From: CAVQBP01 sp963723205
GTDB lineage: Bacteria > Bacteroidota > Ignavibacteria > Ignavibacteriales > Ignavibacteriaceae
Direction: 5' to 3'
DNA: 64,000 bases
Assembly (NCBI GenBank): GCA_963723205.1
Contig: CAVRQC010000047.1
Location: 62,001-126,000 of the forward strand
Shown: positions 49,201-57,435 of the stretch, one piece after another
Position numbering within the stretch: the stretch's first letter is position 1
How the letters are laid out: each line of letters starts with the position of its first letter
Translations under genes and position numbers: made by a program
Notes under the pieces: model-generated
Database searches by the model: none
What the model was told of the DNA's origin: nothing
What the model saw: the letters and a program-made list of their open reading frames with translations, nothing else

Positions 49201-49219
49201 AGATAAAACAACAAAGTGA
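46202..49219 (+). CDS. Large membrane-helix-containing effector with putative EF/CyaA/ExoY-type cyclase toxin domain
   Basis: A 1005-residue protein. It has a lysine-rich start, a soluble region (about 45-395), hydrophobic helices near 402-440 and 490-512, a charged coiled coil (about 520-575) and a Lys/Gly/Pro-rich linker (about 590-735). The last 267 residues match the order of motifs in edema factor, CyaA and ExoY: SGIPKEW..IAKE at 738, ILRF with Arg 768, a lysine cluster 782-786 in KFKGKDL, PDIDVFGVFP with Asp 876 and 878 (compare ADIDMFAIMP of CyaA), PVVHG with His 937 (compare VVQHG), then LVVKDGKAFLVSQGQLAAFY. It would make cyclic nucleotides in target cells. The catalytic Asn six residues after the His is not conserved and the domain is shorter than in CyaA, so activity is uncertain. 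Confidence 0.55.
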   Translation: MADEPKNKKRVTKRKGAKRKPAPKNRNIAKIPVCGEVLKEVWIHISKEKLTGYITFLTKSDKQIIRILRYSCLPEGIWTIKTDIKNYYTGQPVAVKNVGDDTFKRVKSLWAAGTTLFDWRIETKDKFPFDEMVDCLLASVKGKEFHVLVTNVVYTPGSKSDFPQALAKPLSDDFLDSLTIPVIALIFIQMFEHFGNVYFENWVWAAVSNGLDKKEQEKIFAIQPKNKEFPPKLIARIVTQGYAEYKAIGKGSKEWQVDADFLHAMVETILNQRKKKNSHALNNQLEIGMGYLLLTNNQVIEDLGIKLRGNGDMLLYDKLGYPVKAQIGYMDPFYRVLDLELIKVRDSAELRFMQVLAHEFSFPVFEIYQMAEAMCIFIKYISQEVYVQRQLLGEETWKKIKAMAPFVVLFFLIHSIGGFLIKRGNPIGFAIIAVAKAAGWIMGLDFTIAALKNMEWAGFHYSRMQEIHSKTPGETPKKKLSTVSEYHLKMGTYFLVLAISDVLALGVYIIGGKLVRKGVESKDAKAQRLAEIQIKKEAKAERKRLRKEQRELIRQIEIEYQRELKRVFSEKAKFTQSRKGATLEIEVEATEAPSGKGKIINIKITKAKALKGKTKLKIPADPIGTGVGNLPKTGRGTIKAEAEGRPAGKTKTGVELKVIDGGKSKTGSEKLKLSGPRPIVSESGIKAKGFDSVPAELDGKHLGEPAKSATPEPGKRISVAAYQLSGEIKNPAKAESASGIPKEWIEIAKEMSLGETGKPETGQVIILRFAQPRGIQHYGEGKFKGKDLIDLHTDPITGKVTAKDLKQRQIAWDKGYYILKPSGIEGQGIAVDAAGKALAVDGKVLRFDMSKKGQFGEATYKEGQVITKDGKCIYPDIDVFGVFPDQSPGRNLVPVPESPHASVSDPIFNRFMSTFNSRVKAEFKKRTGKEIDDPVVHGPHEQFITRQQFGVERFRGDVLVVKDGKAFLVSQGQLAAFYKAIGRPIQELPLAIIKQLGPYGDKTTK

Positions 49220-49725
49220 ATATGCCGAAAGAAAATGAAGAAAAAACAGAATTCGAAATAAAAACTGGTGAAACTTCTACTCTTGTTTATACTACTCCGA
49301 CAATTCATATAAGGCTTTTTATCGATCCAGCCGAAGCATCTACGGATGATGATAAATATAAATTATTTGCCTCCAATGATAACTATTCAAAAACTCTGAC
49401 CGTAAAGGATGATAAAATAGAAGGTGACAAGTTCATTGATCTTGTATTTGACGAGCTTAAGTCTAAATGGAACTACACTCTAGAAATAGATCCTGGTGCT
49501 GAAGGTAAACCTTATAAAGTGTTTGAAGATGTACCATTCAAGGATTTGGTTGAACTCTATTCTCTTTTGGATGAAGGTGATGAAATAGAAGTAATAGAGG
49601 AAGAGAAAGAGGGGGAGGAAGGTTCCGATGAGGACTTAAAAGATGTTTGGGATGTCGATGAATCATGGGGTGGTGATCCTGATGATATTAAAGAAGAGGA
49701 AGAGATTTTTAAAGATGAAACTTAA
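49216..49725 (+). CDS. Acidic small protein, candidate immunity protein
   Basis: A 169-residue, strongly acidic protein; the last 40 residues are mostly Glu and Asp. The GTG start overlaps the effector stop by 4 bases (GTGA); an ATG two codons later is an alternative. The body has a beta-rich pattern (STLVYTTPTIHIRLFIDPAE..KTLTVKDDKIEGDKF). No signal peptide or membrane helix. Tight coupling behind a toxin-like gene and the acidic charge are typical of cognate immunity proteins. I recognise no family; a chaperone function is also possible. Confidence 0.6.
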   Translation: MNMPKENEEKTEFEIKTGETSTLVYTTPTIHIRLFIDPAEASTDDDKYKLFASNDNYSKTLTVKDDKIEGDKFIDLVFDELKSKWNYTLEIDPGAEGKPYKVFEDVPFKDLVELYSLLDEGDEIEVIEEEKEGEEGSDEDLKDVWDVDESWGGDPDDIKEEEEIFKDET

Positions 49726-49799
49726 TGGGAAAATGAAGGGAAGACTGATTGGTCTTAATTTAACTTTTAAAAAGAATTAAATTCATCCAATTAAGAATT

Positions 49800-49930
49800 A
49801 AGATGAACTTTTAGAAGCAGGATATCATCAGGTGATATATAAAAACAGCTCACTAGCATCCGGTGTATATATCTATAAACTTACAGCAGGCGATTTCTCG
49901 GTCACAAAAAAGATGCTGTTAATAAAATAG
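49800..49930 (+). pseudogene. Orphan 3' end of a T9SS-sorted gene
   Basis: The frame encodes DELLEAGYHQVIYKNSS through MLLIK and a stop, identical to the last 43 codons of the intact gene at 58314-59828. Upstream of 49800 the sequence is unrelated and the rest of the gene is absent. This fragment was carried along by the duplication and shows that the 59-kb copy is the source. Confidence 0.92.
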
Positions 49931-50730
49931 AAAAAGAAAATATAATATCGTAAAATTTTTATAATATAAAATAAAGGATGAGAAAAATGAAACGTCTATT
50001 ATTCATATTGGCATTAATAACTTTTTTCTCCTTTGATATATTAAGTCAATCAATACCAAGACAAATAAATTACCAGGGATTGTTAAAAGACGCAGCTGGA
50101 AATAATGTATCAGATGGGACCTACACTATGGTATTCGGAATATATAATGAATCCACAGGTGGTACATCACTTTGGAGTGAAACCCAGAGCGTAACAGTAT
50201 CAGGAGGATTATTTTTTGTTCGACTGGGAAGTGTCACCCCAATAACAACAGTACCGTTTGATCGCCAGCATTATCTGGGTATAAAAGTTAATTCAGGCGA
50301 TGAACTATCACCCAGAACATATCTCAGTCCGTCTCCCTATTCATTTATGTCAATGAATGTAATAGATAACTCTATCACTACCAGCAAAATCCAGGATGGA
50401 GCAGTGACAAAAGCGAAGCTGGGTTCGGATGTAAGCTTTGGTACAAGCGGGGCAGCAGGAGGAGATTTGAAGGGAAATTACCCGGATCCGGTAGTACAGA
50501 AGCTGCAGGGAAAATTAGTCTCAGAGACAGTTCCGGCAGTAGACCAGGTATTGAAGTGGGATGGAAACCAATGGAAACCATCCGCCGATGCAACAGCAAC
50601 AGGAACCAGTGGTGGAGATATAACTAAGGTAACAGCAGGAAACGGATTAACCGGGGGAGGCGATGCAAATGATGTAACGTTGAATGTGGGAGCGGGAACT
50701 GGTATCACGGTCTCAGCGGATGCTGTAGCA
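49800..50730 (+). repeat. 931-bp exact direct repeat, left copy
   Basis: Identical by eye over its full length to 59698-60628 (offset 9898). It starts inside the last 43 codons of a T9SS-type gene (orphan here), runs through the intergenic leader and covers the signal peptide and about 250 residues of the following secreted protein. Similarity beyond the right end continues only at protein level (ALNTxYxDSRYxNEG), which suggests a recombination endpoint in a conserved block. Confidence 0.95.
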
Positions 50731-51294
50731 TTAAATACCTCTTATACTGATTCACGTTATATTAATGAAGGCATAAATACATTGGTTCTTCCAGGAGAGA
50801 GTTCAGGATATGAAGGGGGGGAAATAAATTGGGGAGGTGCTCCAACTTATGATGATTGGACTCAGGATTCTTATCAAAATTCTATGAGATTTTTTACTAA
50901 TTCTACACATACAAATACAGTTGAGGTGAATAACATTGGCTCTGGAAAAGCTGACCTGGAGGTTGAGAATGAAATCCGTTCACAGAAAACCGGTGATGCT
51001 AATCTGGTACCAATAGCTTATGCCAATGTTAATGCAGACGGAACTATGAATTCAGCAGCCTCAACTAGTAATGTAACACTTTATTCTCATAGTACTGGTA
51101 GTGGGTACTATTATTTTAATATATCAGGGGAAAATGTATATTATACAAATTATACCTGTATAGCAACTTTAACGGGAGGGACCGGAGAAATTTCATGGGG
51201 TAGTCTTAGCTCAAAATATTTAAGCATAAATACCGCAAACAGTGCCGGGACATCTTCAGATAAAGCATTCACTTTTGTTCTCTACAAAAAATAA
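49987..51294 (+). CDS. Secreted repeat/fibre-like protein, variant C-terminus
   Basis: About 435 residues. The start is placed at the ATG 9 bases past AAAGG; an in-frame ATG at 49978 has no space for a ribosome site. A signal peptide (MKRLLFILALITFFSFDILSQS) is followed by the Bacteroidota-type domain IPRQINYQGLLKDAAG..VSDGTYTM and GGL..LGSVTPI, then Gly/Asp-rich repeats (SDVSFGTSGAAGGDLKGNYP, NGLTGGGDANDVTL). The first 250 residues are encoded by the exact repeat shared with 59885-61930. The C-terminal 185 residues differ entirely and end in FTFVLYKK. It is probably an exported surface protein with an exchangeable tip. Confidence 0.8.
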   Translation: MKRLLFILALITFFSFDILSQSIPRQINYQGLLKDAAGNNVSDGTYTMVFGIYNESTGGTSLWSETQSVTVSGGLFFVRLGSVTPITTVPFDRQHYLGIKVNSGDELSPRTYLSPSPYSFMSMNVIDNSITTSKIQDGAVTKAKLGSDVSFGTSGAAGGDLKGNYPDPVVQKLQGKLVSETVPAVDQVLKWDGNQWKPSADATATGTSGGDITKVTAGNGLTGGGDANDVTLNVGAGTGITVSADAVALNTSYTDSRYINEGINTLVLPGESSGYEGGEINWGGAPTYDDWTQDSYQNSMRFFTNSTHTNTVEVNNIGSGKADLEVENEIRSQKTGDANLVPIAYANVNADGTMNSAASTSNVTLYSHSTGSGYYYFNISGENVYYTNYTCIATLTGGTGEISWGSLSSKYLSINTANSAGTSSDKAFTFVLYKK

Positions 51295-51356
51295 TCAAGA
51301 AAGTTTTAAAAGATTTAAAAACCCCTAAATTTTCACTCCTCTTTATTTAATTTATA

Positions 51357-52796
51357 ATGAATTCTGAAAATATATTTTCTGGTAATCAAGGAACGATTGT
51401 CCGGGTTTTTATAGAAAGAGGGAATTCAGCCTCAAAAGAATATTTTTTCAAAGATACATTCCGGATTGGTCGTGATAATAATTGTGCTGTTAAAATTAAT
51501 GACGGGCTAGTAAGCCGAGATCATATTGAAGTAACATTAAAAAAAGGGAAATGGTCTGCTTCAGATTTATTCAGCAGCAACGGTACTTACTTAAATGGAA
51601 TAAGAATTGATTGCATAATTTTATCTGAACCCATAAAACTTGAACTAGGTAAAAACGGTCCTCTCGTAATTCTTGAATTAATTCCTGAATCGGATGTTAA
51701 ATATGGAATAAATCCTGAAACACAAGGTTCTTTAACAAATTATATTAAAAGATATTTTAATGCTGAAGCCGGGAGTCCAAATGTTGGTGAACATACAAGG
51801 ATGATCCGGCAGGCATTCCAGGCAGTTAAAAAGAAAGAATCAAAAAAGTATATTAAAATTATTTTTATTGCTGTAATTGTTGCTGTTATTACTGCAGGTT
51901 ATTCGATCTATCAGCAAATCAAAGCAAATGAACAAAAAGAATTGGCTGAATCAATATTTTACCGGATGAAAGAAATTGAAATTCAGCTTTCAAAATTATC
52001 GGCAAACTCCGAAACGGTAAATATTTTTGCAAAGATGCAGGATGAATATGAAAAAATGGTTAGTGAAATGGATATTTATGATACAAATGAAGAAGATAAG
52101 TTAATATTAAAAATAGCCAGGATTTTTGGAGAGTGTGAAATAAATATCCCCGAAAATTTTGTTGGAGAAGTGAAAAAGTATATAAAATATTGGCAGTCAA
52201 CAGATAAATTAGAAAATGCAATTAAACGTGAAGAAGCAGGCGGTTATGCCTCAATTATTACCACAGCATTGTATGTCAATCATCTGCCGCCCCAGTTTTT
52301 TTATTTAGCTCTACAGGAAAGCCTTTTCAGGCATGATGCTGTTGGGCCAAATACACGATATGGTTATGCTAAAGGTATCTGGCAGTTTATTTCTCAAACA
52401 GCTAGAAAATATGGATTGAAAACCGGGCCGATGTTTTTACAAAATAGTTATGATCCGCTAGATGAAAGATTTGATTTTAAAAAAGCAACCGATGCAGCGG
52501 CAAAGTATATCCGTGATATTTATAATACTAGGGCACAGGCTTCAGGTTTACTTGTAATGGGTTCATATAATTGGGGCGAACATAATATCATTCACCTTAT
52601 CGATTCATTACCCGAAGATCCTAAACAAAGAAATTTTTGGAATGTGCTATTAAAGCATAGAGATCAAATTCCTGATGAAACCTATAATTATGTTTTTTAT
52701 ATTTTCTCAGCTGCAGTAATTGGTGAGAATCCAAGACTATTCGGTTTTAATTTCGATAATCCACTGCAAGAAGCTATTAAACAAGTTAACAAATAA
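51357..52796 (+). CDS. FHA domain - transmembrane - lytic transglycosylase fusion
   Basis: A 479-residue protein. Residues 20-85 form an FHA phosphothreonine-binding domain (FRIGRDNNCAVKI, LVSRDHIEV, SSNGTYLNG). A single membrane helix lies at about 162-181 (IKIIFIAVIVAVITAGYSI), then a helical spacer, then an SLT-type transglycosylase domain (about 290-450) with catalytic Glu 321 in LALQESLFR, YGYAKGIWQFISQTA and MGSYNWGEHNI. So FHA faces the cytoplasm and the muramidase faces the periplasm. It begins an operon with the phosphatase (41 bases later) and kinase. It probably opens the cell wall for a secretion apparatus under phospho-control. Confidence 0.85.
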   Translation: MNSENIFSGNQGTIVRVFIERGNSASKEYFFKDTFRIGRDNNCAVKINDGLVSRDHIEVTLKKGKWSASDLFSSNGTYLNGIRIDCIILSEPIKLELGKNGPLVILELIPESDVKYGINPETQGSLTNYIKRYFNAEAGSPNVGEHTRMIRQAFQAVKKKESKKYIKIIFIAVIVAVITAGYSIYQQIKANEQKELAESIFYRMKEIEIQLSKLSANSETVNIFAKMQDEYEKMVSEMDIYDTNEEDKLILKIARIFGECEINIPENFVGEVKKYIKYWQSTDKLENAIKREEAGGYASIITTALYVNHLPPQFFYLALQESLFRHDAVGPNTRYGYAKGIWQFISQTARKYGLKTGPMFLQNSYDPLDERFDFKKATDAAAKYIRDIYNTRAQASGLLVMGSYNWGEHNIIHLIDSLPEDPKQRNFWNVLLKHRDQIPDETYNYVFYIFSAAVIGENPRLFGFNFDNPLQEAIKQVNK

Positions 52797-52837
52797 TTAA
52801 CTATTTACGCAACGTTCATATCTAATCCCACAGGTAA

Positions 52838-54733
52838 ATGCAAAAAAGTGTGCTTAATATTTTATATTATGGACTCTCTGATATTGGTCTGATACGTAAT
52901 GAGAACCAGGACAGCTTTGGAAAATTCCCTGTGGATGAATTCAACTTAAATCAAAATAAGGGATTGCTGTTTATAATTGCCGATGGTATAGGGGGACATA
53001 TTGGCGGAAAAGAAGCAAGTCAATCAGCTGTTGATATTATAAGTTCGGAATACTTTACACTCAATTACGGAATAATTACAGATGCATTATCTTATGCATT
53101 TAAAAAAGCTAATTATGAAATTTTTAAATCGTCTGTTAATGTTCCGCAATTTCAAAAAAAAGGTACTACCTGCACATCACTTGTTATTGAAAACGGATTG
53201 GCACACATAGCACATGTGGGTGATACAAGAATTTACAGGTTAAATGGGGAGAAAATTGAACAGCTTACTAATGATCATACACAGGTTGAAGAATTGTTGA
53301 GAAAAGGGATCATAACAAATTCTGAAGCAAAAGATCATCCGTCAAAATCTATCTTGGTTAAAGCCCTGGGAATAGAAGAAACTATCGAAGTTGATATTAT
53401 AAAAGACATTCCACTCAATCCCGGAGATAAATTCGTTTTATGTACAGATGGATTGAGTAAAATAAATGAAGAAGAAATTAAAACAGTTGTATTGATTAAT
53501 TCACCAGAATATGCATGCAAAAAATTAATTGCATTGGCAAATGAAAGGGGAGGTACAGATAATGTCACTGTTCAGGTAATTCATACAATTCATGATACAA
53601 ATGTGAAAGATTTTGAAAAAAATCGAATAGAAAAAATAAAATTTCCCAGGTGGTTAACAGTTTCAATATTATTCTTAATTGTTGCTGTCATTTTAGCATT
53701 TGGTTTTATTTTTAAAAATAAAATAGTTAATATGTTTTCAGGGGAATCTAATAAAGCTGAAAAAAATCTGGTTGAAACAACTGTTAATACACAAACGGAC
53801 GATGCCGAAAACATCTTAAATACAGCCAATGCATATCTGGAAACTGGGAATCTAGATAGTGCACTAATGTCATATAATTTAATACTAGAAAAAATCCCGA
53901 TGCATGCAGGAGCTCTGGTAGGAAAAGTTAGGCTAAAGGAGAAAATAGTAGAGATAGGAGATACTCTTTTAAATAATAATGATAATGAAAATGCGCTGTC
54001 ATATTTCAGAAAAGCATTAGCTATTGCTCCGAATGACATTAAGCTTGCCAATAAAATTTCTCTAATTGAGAATCGATTAAAAAAACCTTTCCCCCGGCTC
54101 AATAGTAATGTTGAAAATAATGAACATGTAATGAAATACAAAGAAGAAATTAAATTAATGGATAATGAAGAAATTAAATTAGAAGTAAAAAACGAAATTA
54201 AATCCTTTATTTCTTTGGATTGGACATTTGGGGATCTTTCTGAAAATGATTACATAATTAATGGAAACGGGATTACATTTTTAAATAACAGTAAAATTAA
54301 GAAGATAATTTCCCGGAAGACTATGGCAGATATTGAAATTGAAGTTGACATGAGATTCCAAAGTATCTCATCAAATAATTCTGCCGGTATTATTATCGGA
54401 TATAGCATTTCGAATCAATCTTCAATTGAATCATATTTGTTATATGCTGTAAACAAAAAAGGTAAATTTTCTCTGTTTAAAGTAAAGAATGGTCAGGAAG
54501 AAAGATTAAAATTTGTAGATCGTTCTTCCGATTTTTCTAATTCCAACAACGAATTGAAGCTTAAATTAAAATGTTTAGGTCCATGGGTAATTCTTTTCTT
54601 CAATAATAAGTTATTGGAATCCTGGCTTAGTAAAGAATTCATTAAAGGTAAAATCGGTTTATACTCCGGGGCAAATACCTGCGTTGACTTTACTTCATGT
54701 AAAATTAACTCTGCATTTGAAAATAATAAATAA
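52838..54733 (+). CDS. PP2C-type Ser/Thr phosphatase with TPR and C-terminal beta domain
   Basis: A 631-residue membrane protein. The PP2C domain (about 1-250) shows NENQDSFG with Asp 25, IADGIGGHIGG with Asp 49, HVGDTRIYR and LCTDGLSK and GGTDNVTV, all metal ligands for the Mn/Mg-dependent phosphatase. A membrane helix follows (about 270-290). The exterior part has a TPR-like region (about 325-410) and a C-terminal LamG/DUF1080-like beta domain (about 445-628). It is placed between the FHA-transglycosylase and a kinase, like PppA in the PpkA-PppA-Fha control of type VI secretion. Start ATG with GGTAAA upstream. Confidence 0.88.
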   Translation: MQKSVLNILYYGLSDIGLIRNENQDSFGKFPVDEFNLNQNKGLLFIIADGIGGHIGGKEASQSAVDIISSEYFTLNYGIITDALSYAFKKANYEIFKSSVNVPQFQKKGTTCTSLVIENGLAHIAHVGDTRIYRLNGEKIEQLTNDHTQVEELLRKGIITNSEAKDHPSKSILVKALGIEETIEVDIIKDIPLNPGDKFVLCTDGLSKINEEEIKTVVLINSPEYACKKLIALANERGGTDNVTVQVIHTIHDTNVKDFEKNRIEKIKFPRWLTVSILFLIVAVILAFGFIFKNKIVNMFSGESNKAEKNLVETTVNTQTDDAENILNTANAYLETGNLDSALMSYNLILEKIPMHAGALVGKVRLKEKIVEIGDTLLNNNDNENALSYFRKALAIAPNDIKLANKISLIENRLKKPFPRLNSNVENNEHVMKYKEEIKLMDNEEIKLEVKNEIKSFISLDWTFGDLSENDYIINGNGITFLNNSKIKKIISRKTMADIEIEVDMRFQSISSNNSAGIIIGYSISNQSSIESYLLYAVNKKGKFSLFKVKNGQEERLKFVDRSSDFSNSNNELKLKLKCLGPWVILFFNNKLLESWLSKEFIKGKIGLYSGANTCVDFTSCKINSAFENNK

Positions 54734-54745
54734 GAAGGAATTTAC

Positions 54746-57316
54746 TTGGAATCACTAATTGGTAAAACTCTGGACAGCTACCATATCCTGGAAGTTGTTG
54801 GACGTGGTGGAATGGGCGTTGTATTAAAGGCTATGGATACAAGTTTAGAGAAAATAGTTGCATTAAAAATGATTGATCCAATTCTCGCTAGAGATGGAAA
54901 TTTTGTGAGAAGATTTAAAACTGAAGCAAAAGCATTGGCCAGACTGGAAAATCCAAATATTGTAGCAGTTTATGCACTTAGAGAAATTGATTCACGATTT
55001 TTTATGGTTATGGAATATGTATCCGCAAAACCTCTTTCTTCACACTTGCAGGAATATGGCGCGTTTAATTTATTTGATACTATATCAATATCTAAGCAAC
55101 TACTCTCGGCAATACGTCATGCACATTCGGTTGGGGTTATTCACCGCGATATAAAGCCAAGTAATATCCTTTTGTGTGATAACGGGAAAATTAAAGTAAC
55201 TGATTTCGGGTTAGCAAAAGTTATGCAACAAAAAAATCCTGAAAGTACTGTAACCCAAACTAGGGCAGGGACTTTATATTATATGTCGCCCGAACAAGTT
55301 AAAGGCTTAAAGAATGTTGATACCAGAAGTGATTTATATTCTCTTGGAATGACAATTTACGAAATGATAACGGGGCGCGTACCTTTTGATAAAACCGAAT
55401 CTGATTTTACAATTCAAAAGAAAATCGTTGATGGTGAAATTCCTTCGCCATTGAAATTCAACTCAAATATCCCAAAAAAACTTATAAAAATTATCCTAAA
55501 ATCTATTGATAAAGATCCAAAAAAAAGATATCAAAATGCTGAAGAAATGATCTACGATATTGAAAAATTTGAGAAGGAAACATTTGAAGCGAAAGACAAA
55601 GAAAAACTCAAATATAAAATTAAAAACAAATCTAATTCCCAAACGAATTTGGTATTTAAACCAGTCGATAACCTGCAATCAAAAAAAAAGGATAACATAT
55701 TAAAAAGTCGTGTCTTATTTTACTCATCTGTTATGGTTATTATTATTCTTGCAGGCTTATATTTTATCTTTTCTCCTCATCAGCCGTATTTATCTATAGA
55801 AACAAAACCCACAGAAGCAAATATACTTATAAATAATGTTGTCGTTGGCAGTTCTCCAATTGAATATAAACTGCAAAAAAAAGGTAATATAAAGATCAAA
55901 GCAACCAAGAAAGGGTATACAACGGTTGATACATCTTTAAATATAACTTTATTACAGGCAGAAAAATTAACGTTAAAATTAATCCCCCTCCCTAAAGGAC
56001 AGATTAGTATAAAAACCGAGCCGAGTGATGCAAATGTTATAATTAATAATAGTTTGGCAGGAAACTCACCTCTGGAAAATTACCTAATAACTGTCGGTAA
56101 GCATCAACTGAGAATTGAAAAAGCTGGTTTTAAAAGTCTGGATACAGTTATTAATGTGAATGAGAACTTACTAAAAAATTTTAATTTTTATCTCGCTAAA
56201 GATCCAAATTATAAGGGGTCCGGATCTCTTTCGGTTAAAACTGTACCCGTGGGCGCAGCTGTTTATATAAATGAAAAATGGGTCGGGAAAACACCATATG
56301 AAAATAGGGGATTGCCTGCCGGGAAATATCATTTAGCTATTAGACAGAATGGATATGAAGACTATACAGAACATGTGAAAATTATACTCAATAAGACAAA
56401 AATCATTTCAAAACAACTTATTGCAAATAAAAACTTAACTGAAAATCCTTCGGGCAGAGTTAGAATAATTACTAAACCTGCCGGGGCATCTGTATATCTG
56501 AATGGCGGATTTGTGGGTTCAACTCCTTATGAAAATAATAAATTACCTACAGGAAGCTATAAAATATTAATTAAAAAAACTGGTTATACCGACGTTCATG
56601 AAAAAATGGATATTAAATCAAATAAATTAAACCAAATATCCATGGAGTTATCTCAGGTGTATAAGTTAGCAGTCAATTCGGAACCTGCCGGAGCAGAAGT
56701 TTTAGTAGATAATAAACCTGTAGGTACAACTCCATATAATAATTCACAAATTGAAAATGGCGAACATTTAATTACCGTTTCAAAACCCGGATTCAAATCA
56801 TATTCTGAAAAAATTCAAATAGCAAAAAATGCTACTGCTGCTAAAATTAATCCGAAACTTGAACCGGTAACAAGTAAGGTTGAAATATTAGTTCGTCCTT
56901 ATGGTACTATTTATATTGATGATCAGCTTAAAATTCAGGATACTAATTCCCAATTTACTACTGAATTACGAGGTGGCAAGCATACCGTAAAAATTGAACA
57001 CCCTACATTAGGCAGCTTAATTAAGGAAATTGACATTGTAGATGAAAAATTCCAAAAATATATTTTTGACCTCCGCAGATTTTTAAGGTTAACAGTTATT
57101 TCAAATCCTTCTAATGGTGAGATCTTTATTAATGGAGTTTCCAGCGGAAAATATACACCGAGCTGGTTTCAGTTGAAGCAGGGAAATTTTAAAATTCAGG
57201 TTAAGAAAGCTGGCTTTGTCCCTTTAGAAAAAAATTATGATGTATCCTCTGATATTTTTGAAAGCCTAAGCAATAGTGAAGATAAGCTGGAATTCACGCT
57301 CTCTAAAGTTCAATAA
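54746..57316 (+). CDS. Ser/Thr protein kinase with seven PEGA repeats
   Basis: An 856-residue membrane kinase. TTG is the start, with AAGGAA upstream, 12 bases after the phosphatase. The Hanks-type kinase (about 10-275) has GRGGMG, Lys 41, HRDIKPSN with Asp 135, DFG with Asp 153 and the YYMSPEQ activation segment. A membrane helix lies at about 323-343. Outside are seven consecutive PEGA domains, each starting with a strand such as ISIKTEPSDANVIIN, and carrying a GxSPxE or GxTPYEN turn; the sixth is degenerate. PEGA domains probably bind surface or wall components. Kinase, phosphatase and FHA genes together suggest threonine-phosphorylation control of secretion. Confidence 0.93.
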   Translation: MESLIGKTLDSYHILEVVGRGGMGVVLKAMDTSLEKIVALKMIDPILARDGNFVRRFKTEAKALARLENPNIVAVYALREIDSRFFMVMEYVSAKPLSSHLQEYGAFNLFDTISISKQLLSAIRHAHSVGVIHRDIKPSNILLCDNGKIKVTDFGLAKVMQQKNPESTVTQTRAGTLYYMSPEQVKGLKNVDTRSDLYSLGMTIYEMITGRVPFDKTESDFTIQKKIVDGEIPSPLKFNSNIPKKLIKIILKSIDKDPKKRYQNAEEMIYDIEKFEKETFEAKDKEKLKYKIKNKSNSQTNLVFKPVDNLQSKKKDNILKSRVLFYSSVMVIIILAGLYFIFSPHQPYLSIETKPTEANILINNVVVGSSPIEYKLQKKGNIKIKATKKGYTTVDTSLNITLLQAEKLTLKLIPLPKGQISIKTEPSDANVIINNSLAGNSPLENYLITVGKHQLRIEKAGFKSLDTVINVNENLLKNFNFYLAKDPNYKGSGSLSVKTVPVGAAVYINEKWVGKTPYENRGLPAGKYHLAIRQNGYEDYTEHVKIILNKTKIISKQLIANKNLTENPSGRVRIITKPAGASVYLNGGFVGSTPYENNKLPTGSYKILIKKTGYTDVHEKMDIKSNKLNQISMELSQVYKLAVNSEPAGAEVLVDNKPVGTTPYNNSQIENGEHLITVSKPGFKSYSEKIQIAKNATAAKINPKLEPVTSKVEILVRPYGTIYIDDQLKIQDTNSQFTTELRGGKHTVKIEHPTLGSLIKEIDIVDEKFQKYIFDLRRFLRLTVISNPSNGEIFINGVSSGKYTPSWFQLKQGNFKIQVKKAGFVPLEKNYDVSSDIFESLSNSEDKLEFTLSKVQ

Positions 57317-57435
57317 AAGTATATTCTCATTCATCTGTCAAAGTAAATTTTTAACACGAATTAGTCTATCTTTTCCGTTTTTATACCGACCCAAATCTTT
57401 TATAATTAAGCAAAGCAACACATCTGGAGAATGTC

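Noticed and set aside
38642..49725. Prophage
   Set aside because: VgrG and PAAR occur in phages too, but there is no capsid, terminase, portal, integrase or lysis gene, and the signalling genes fit a secretion island.
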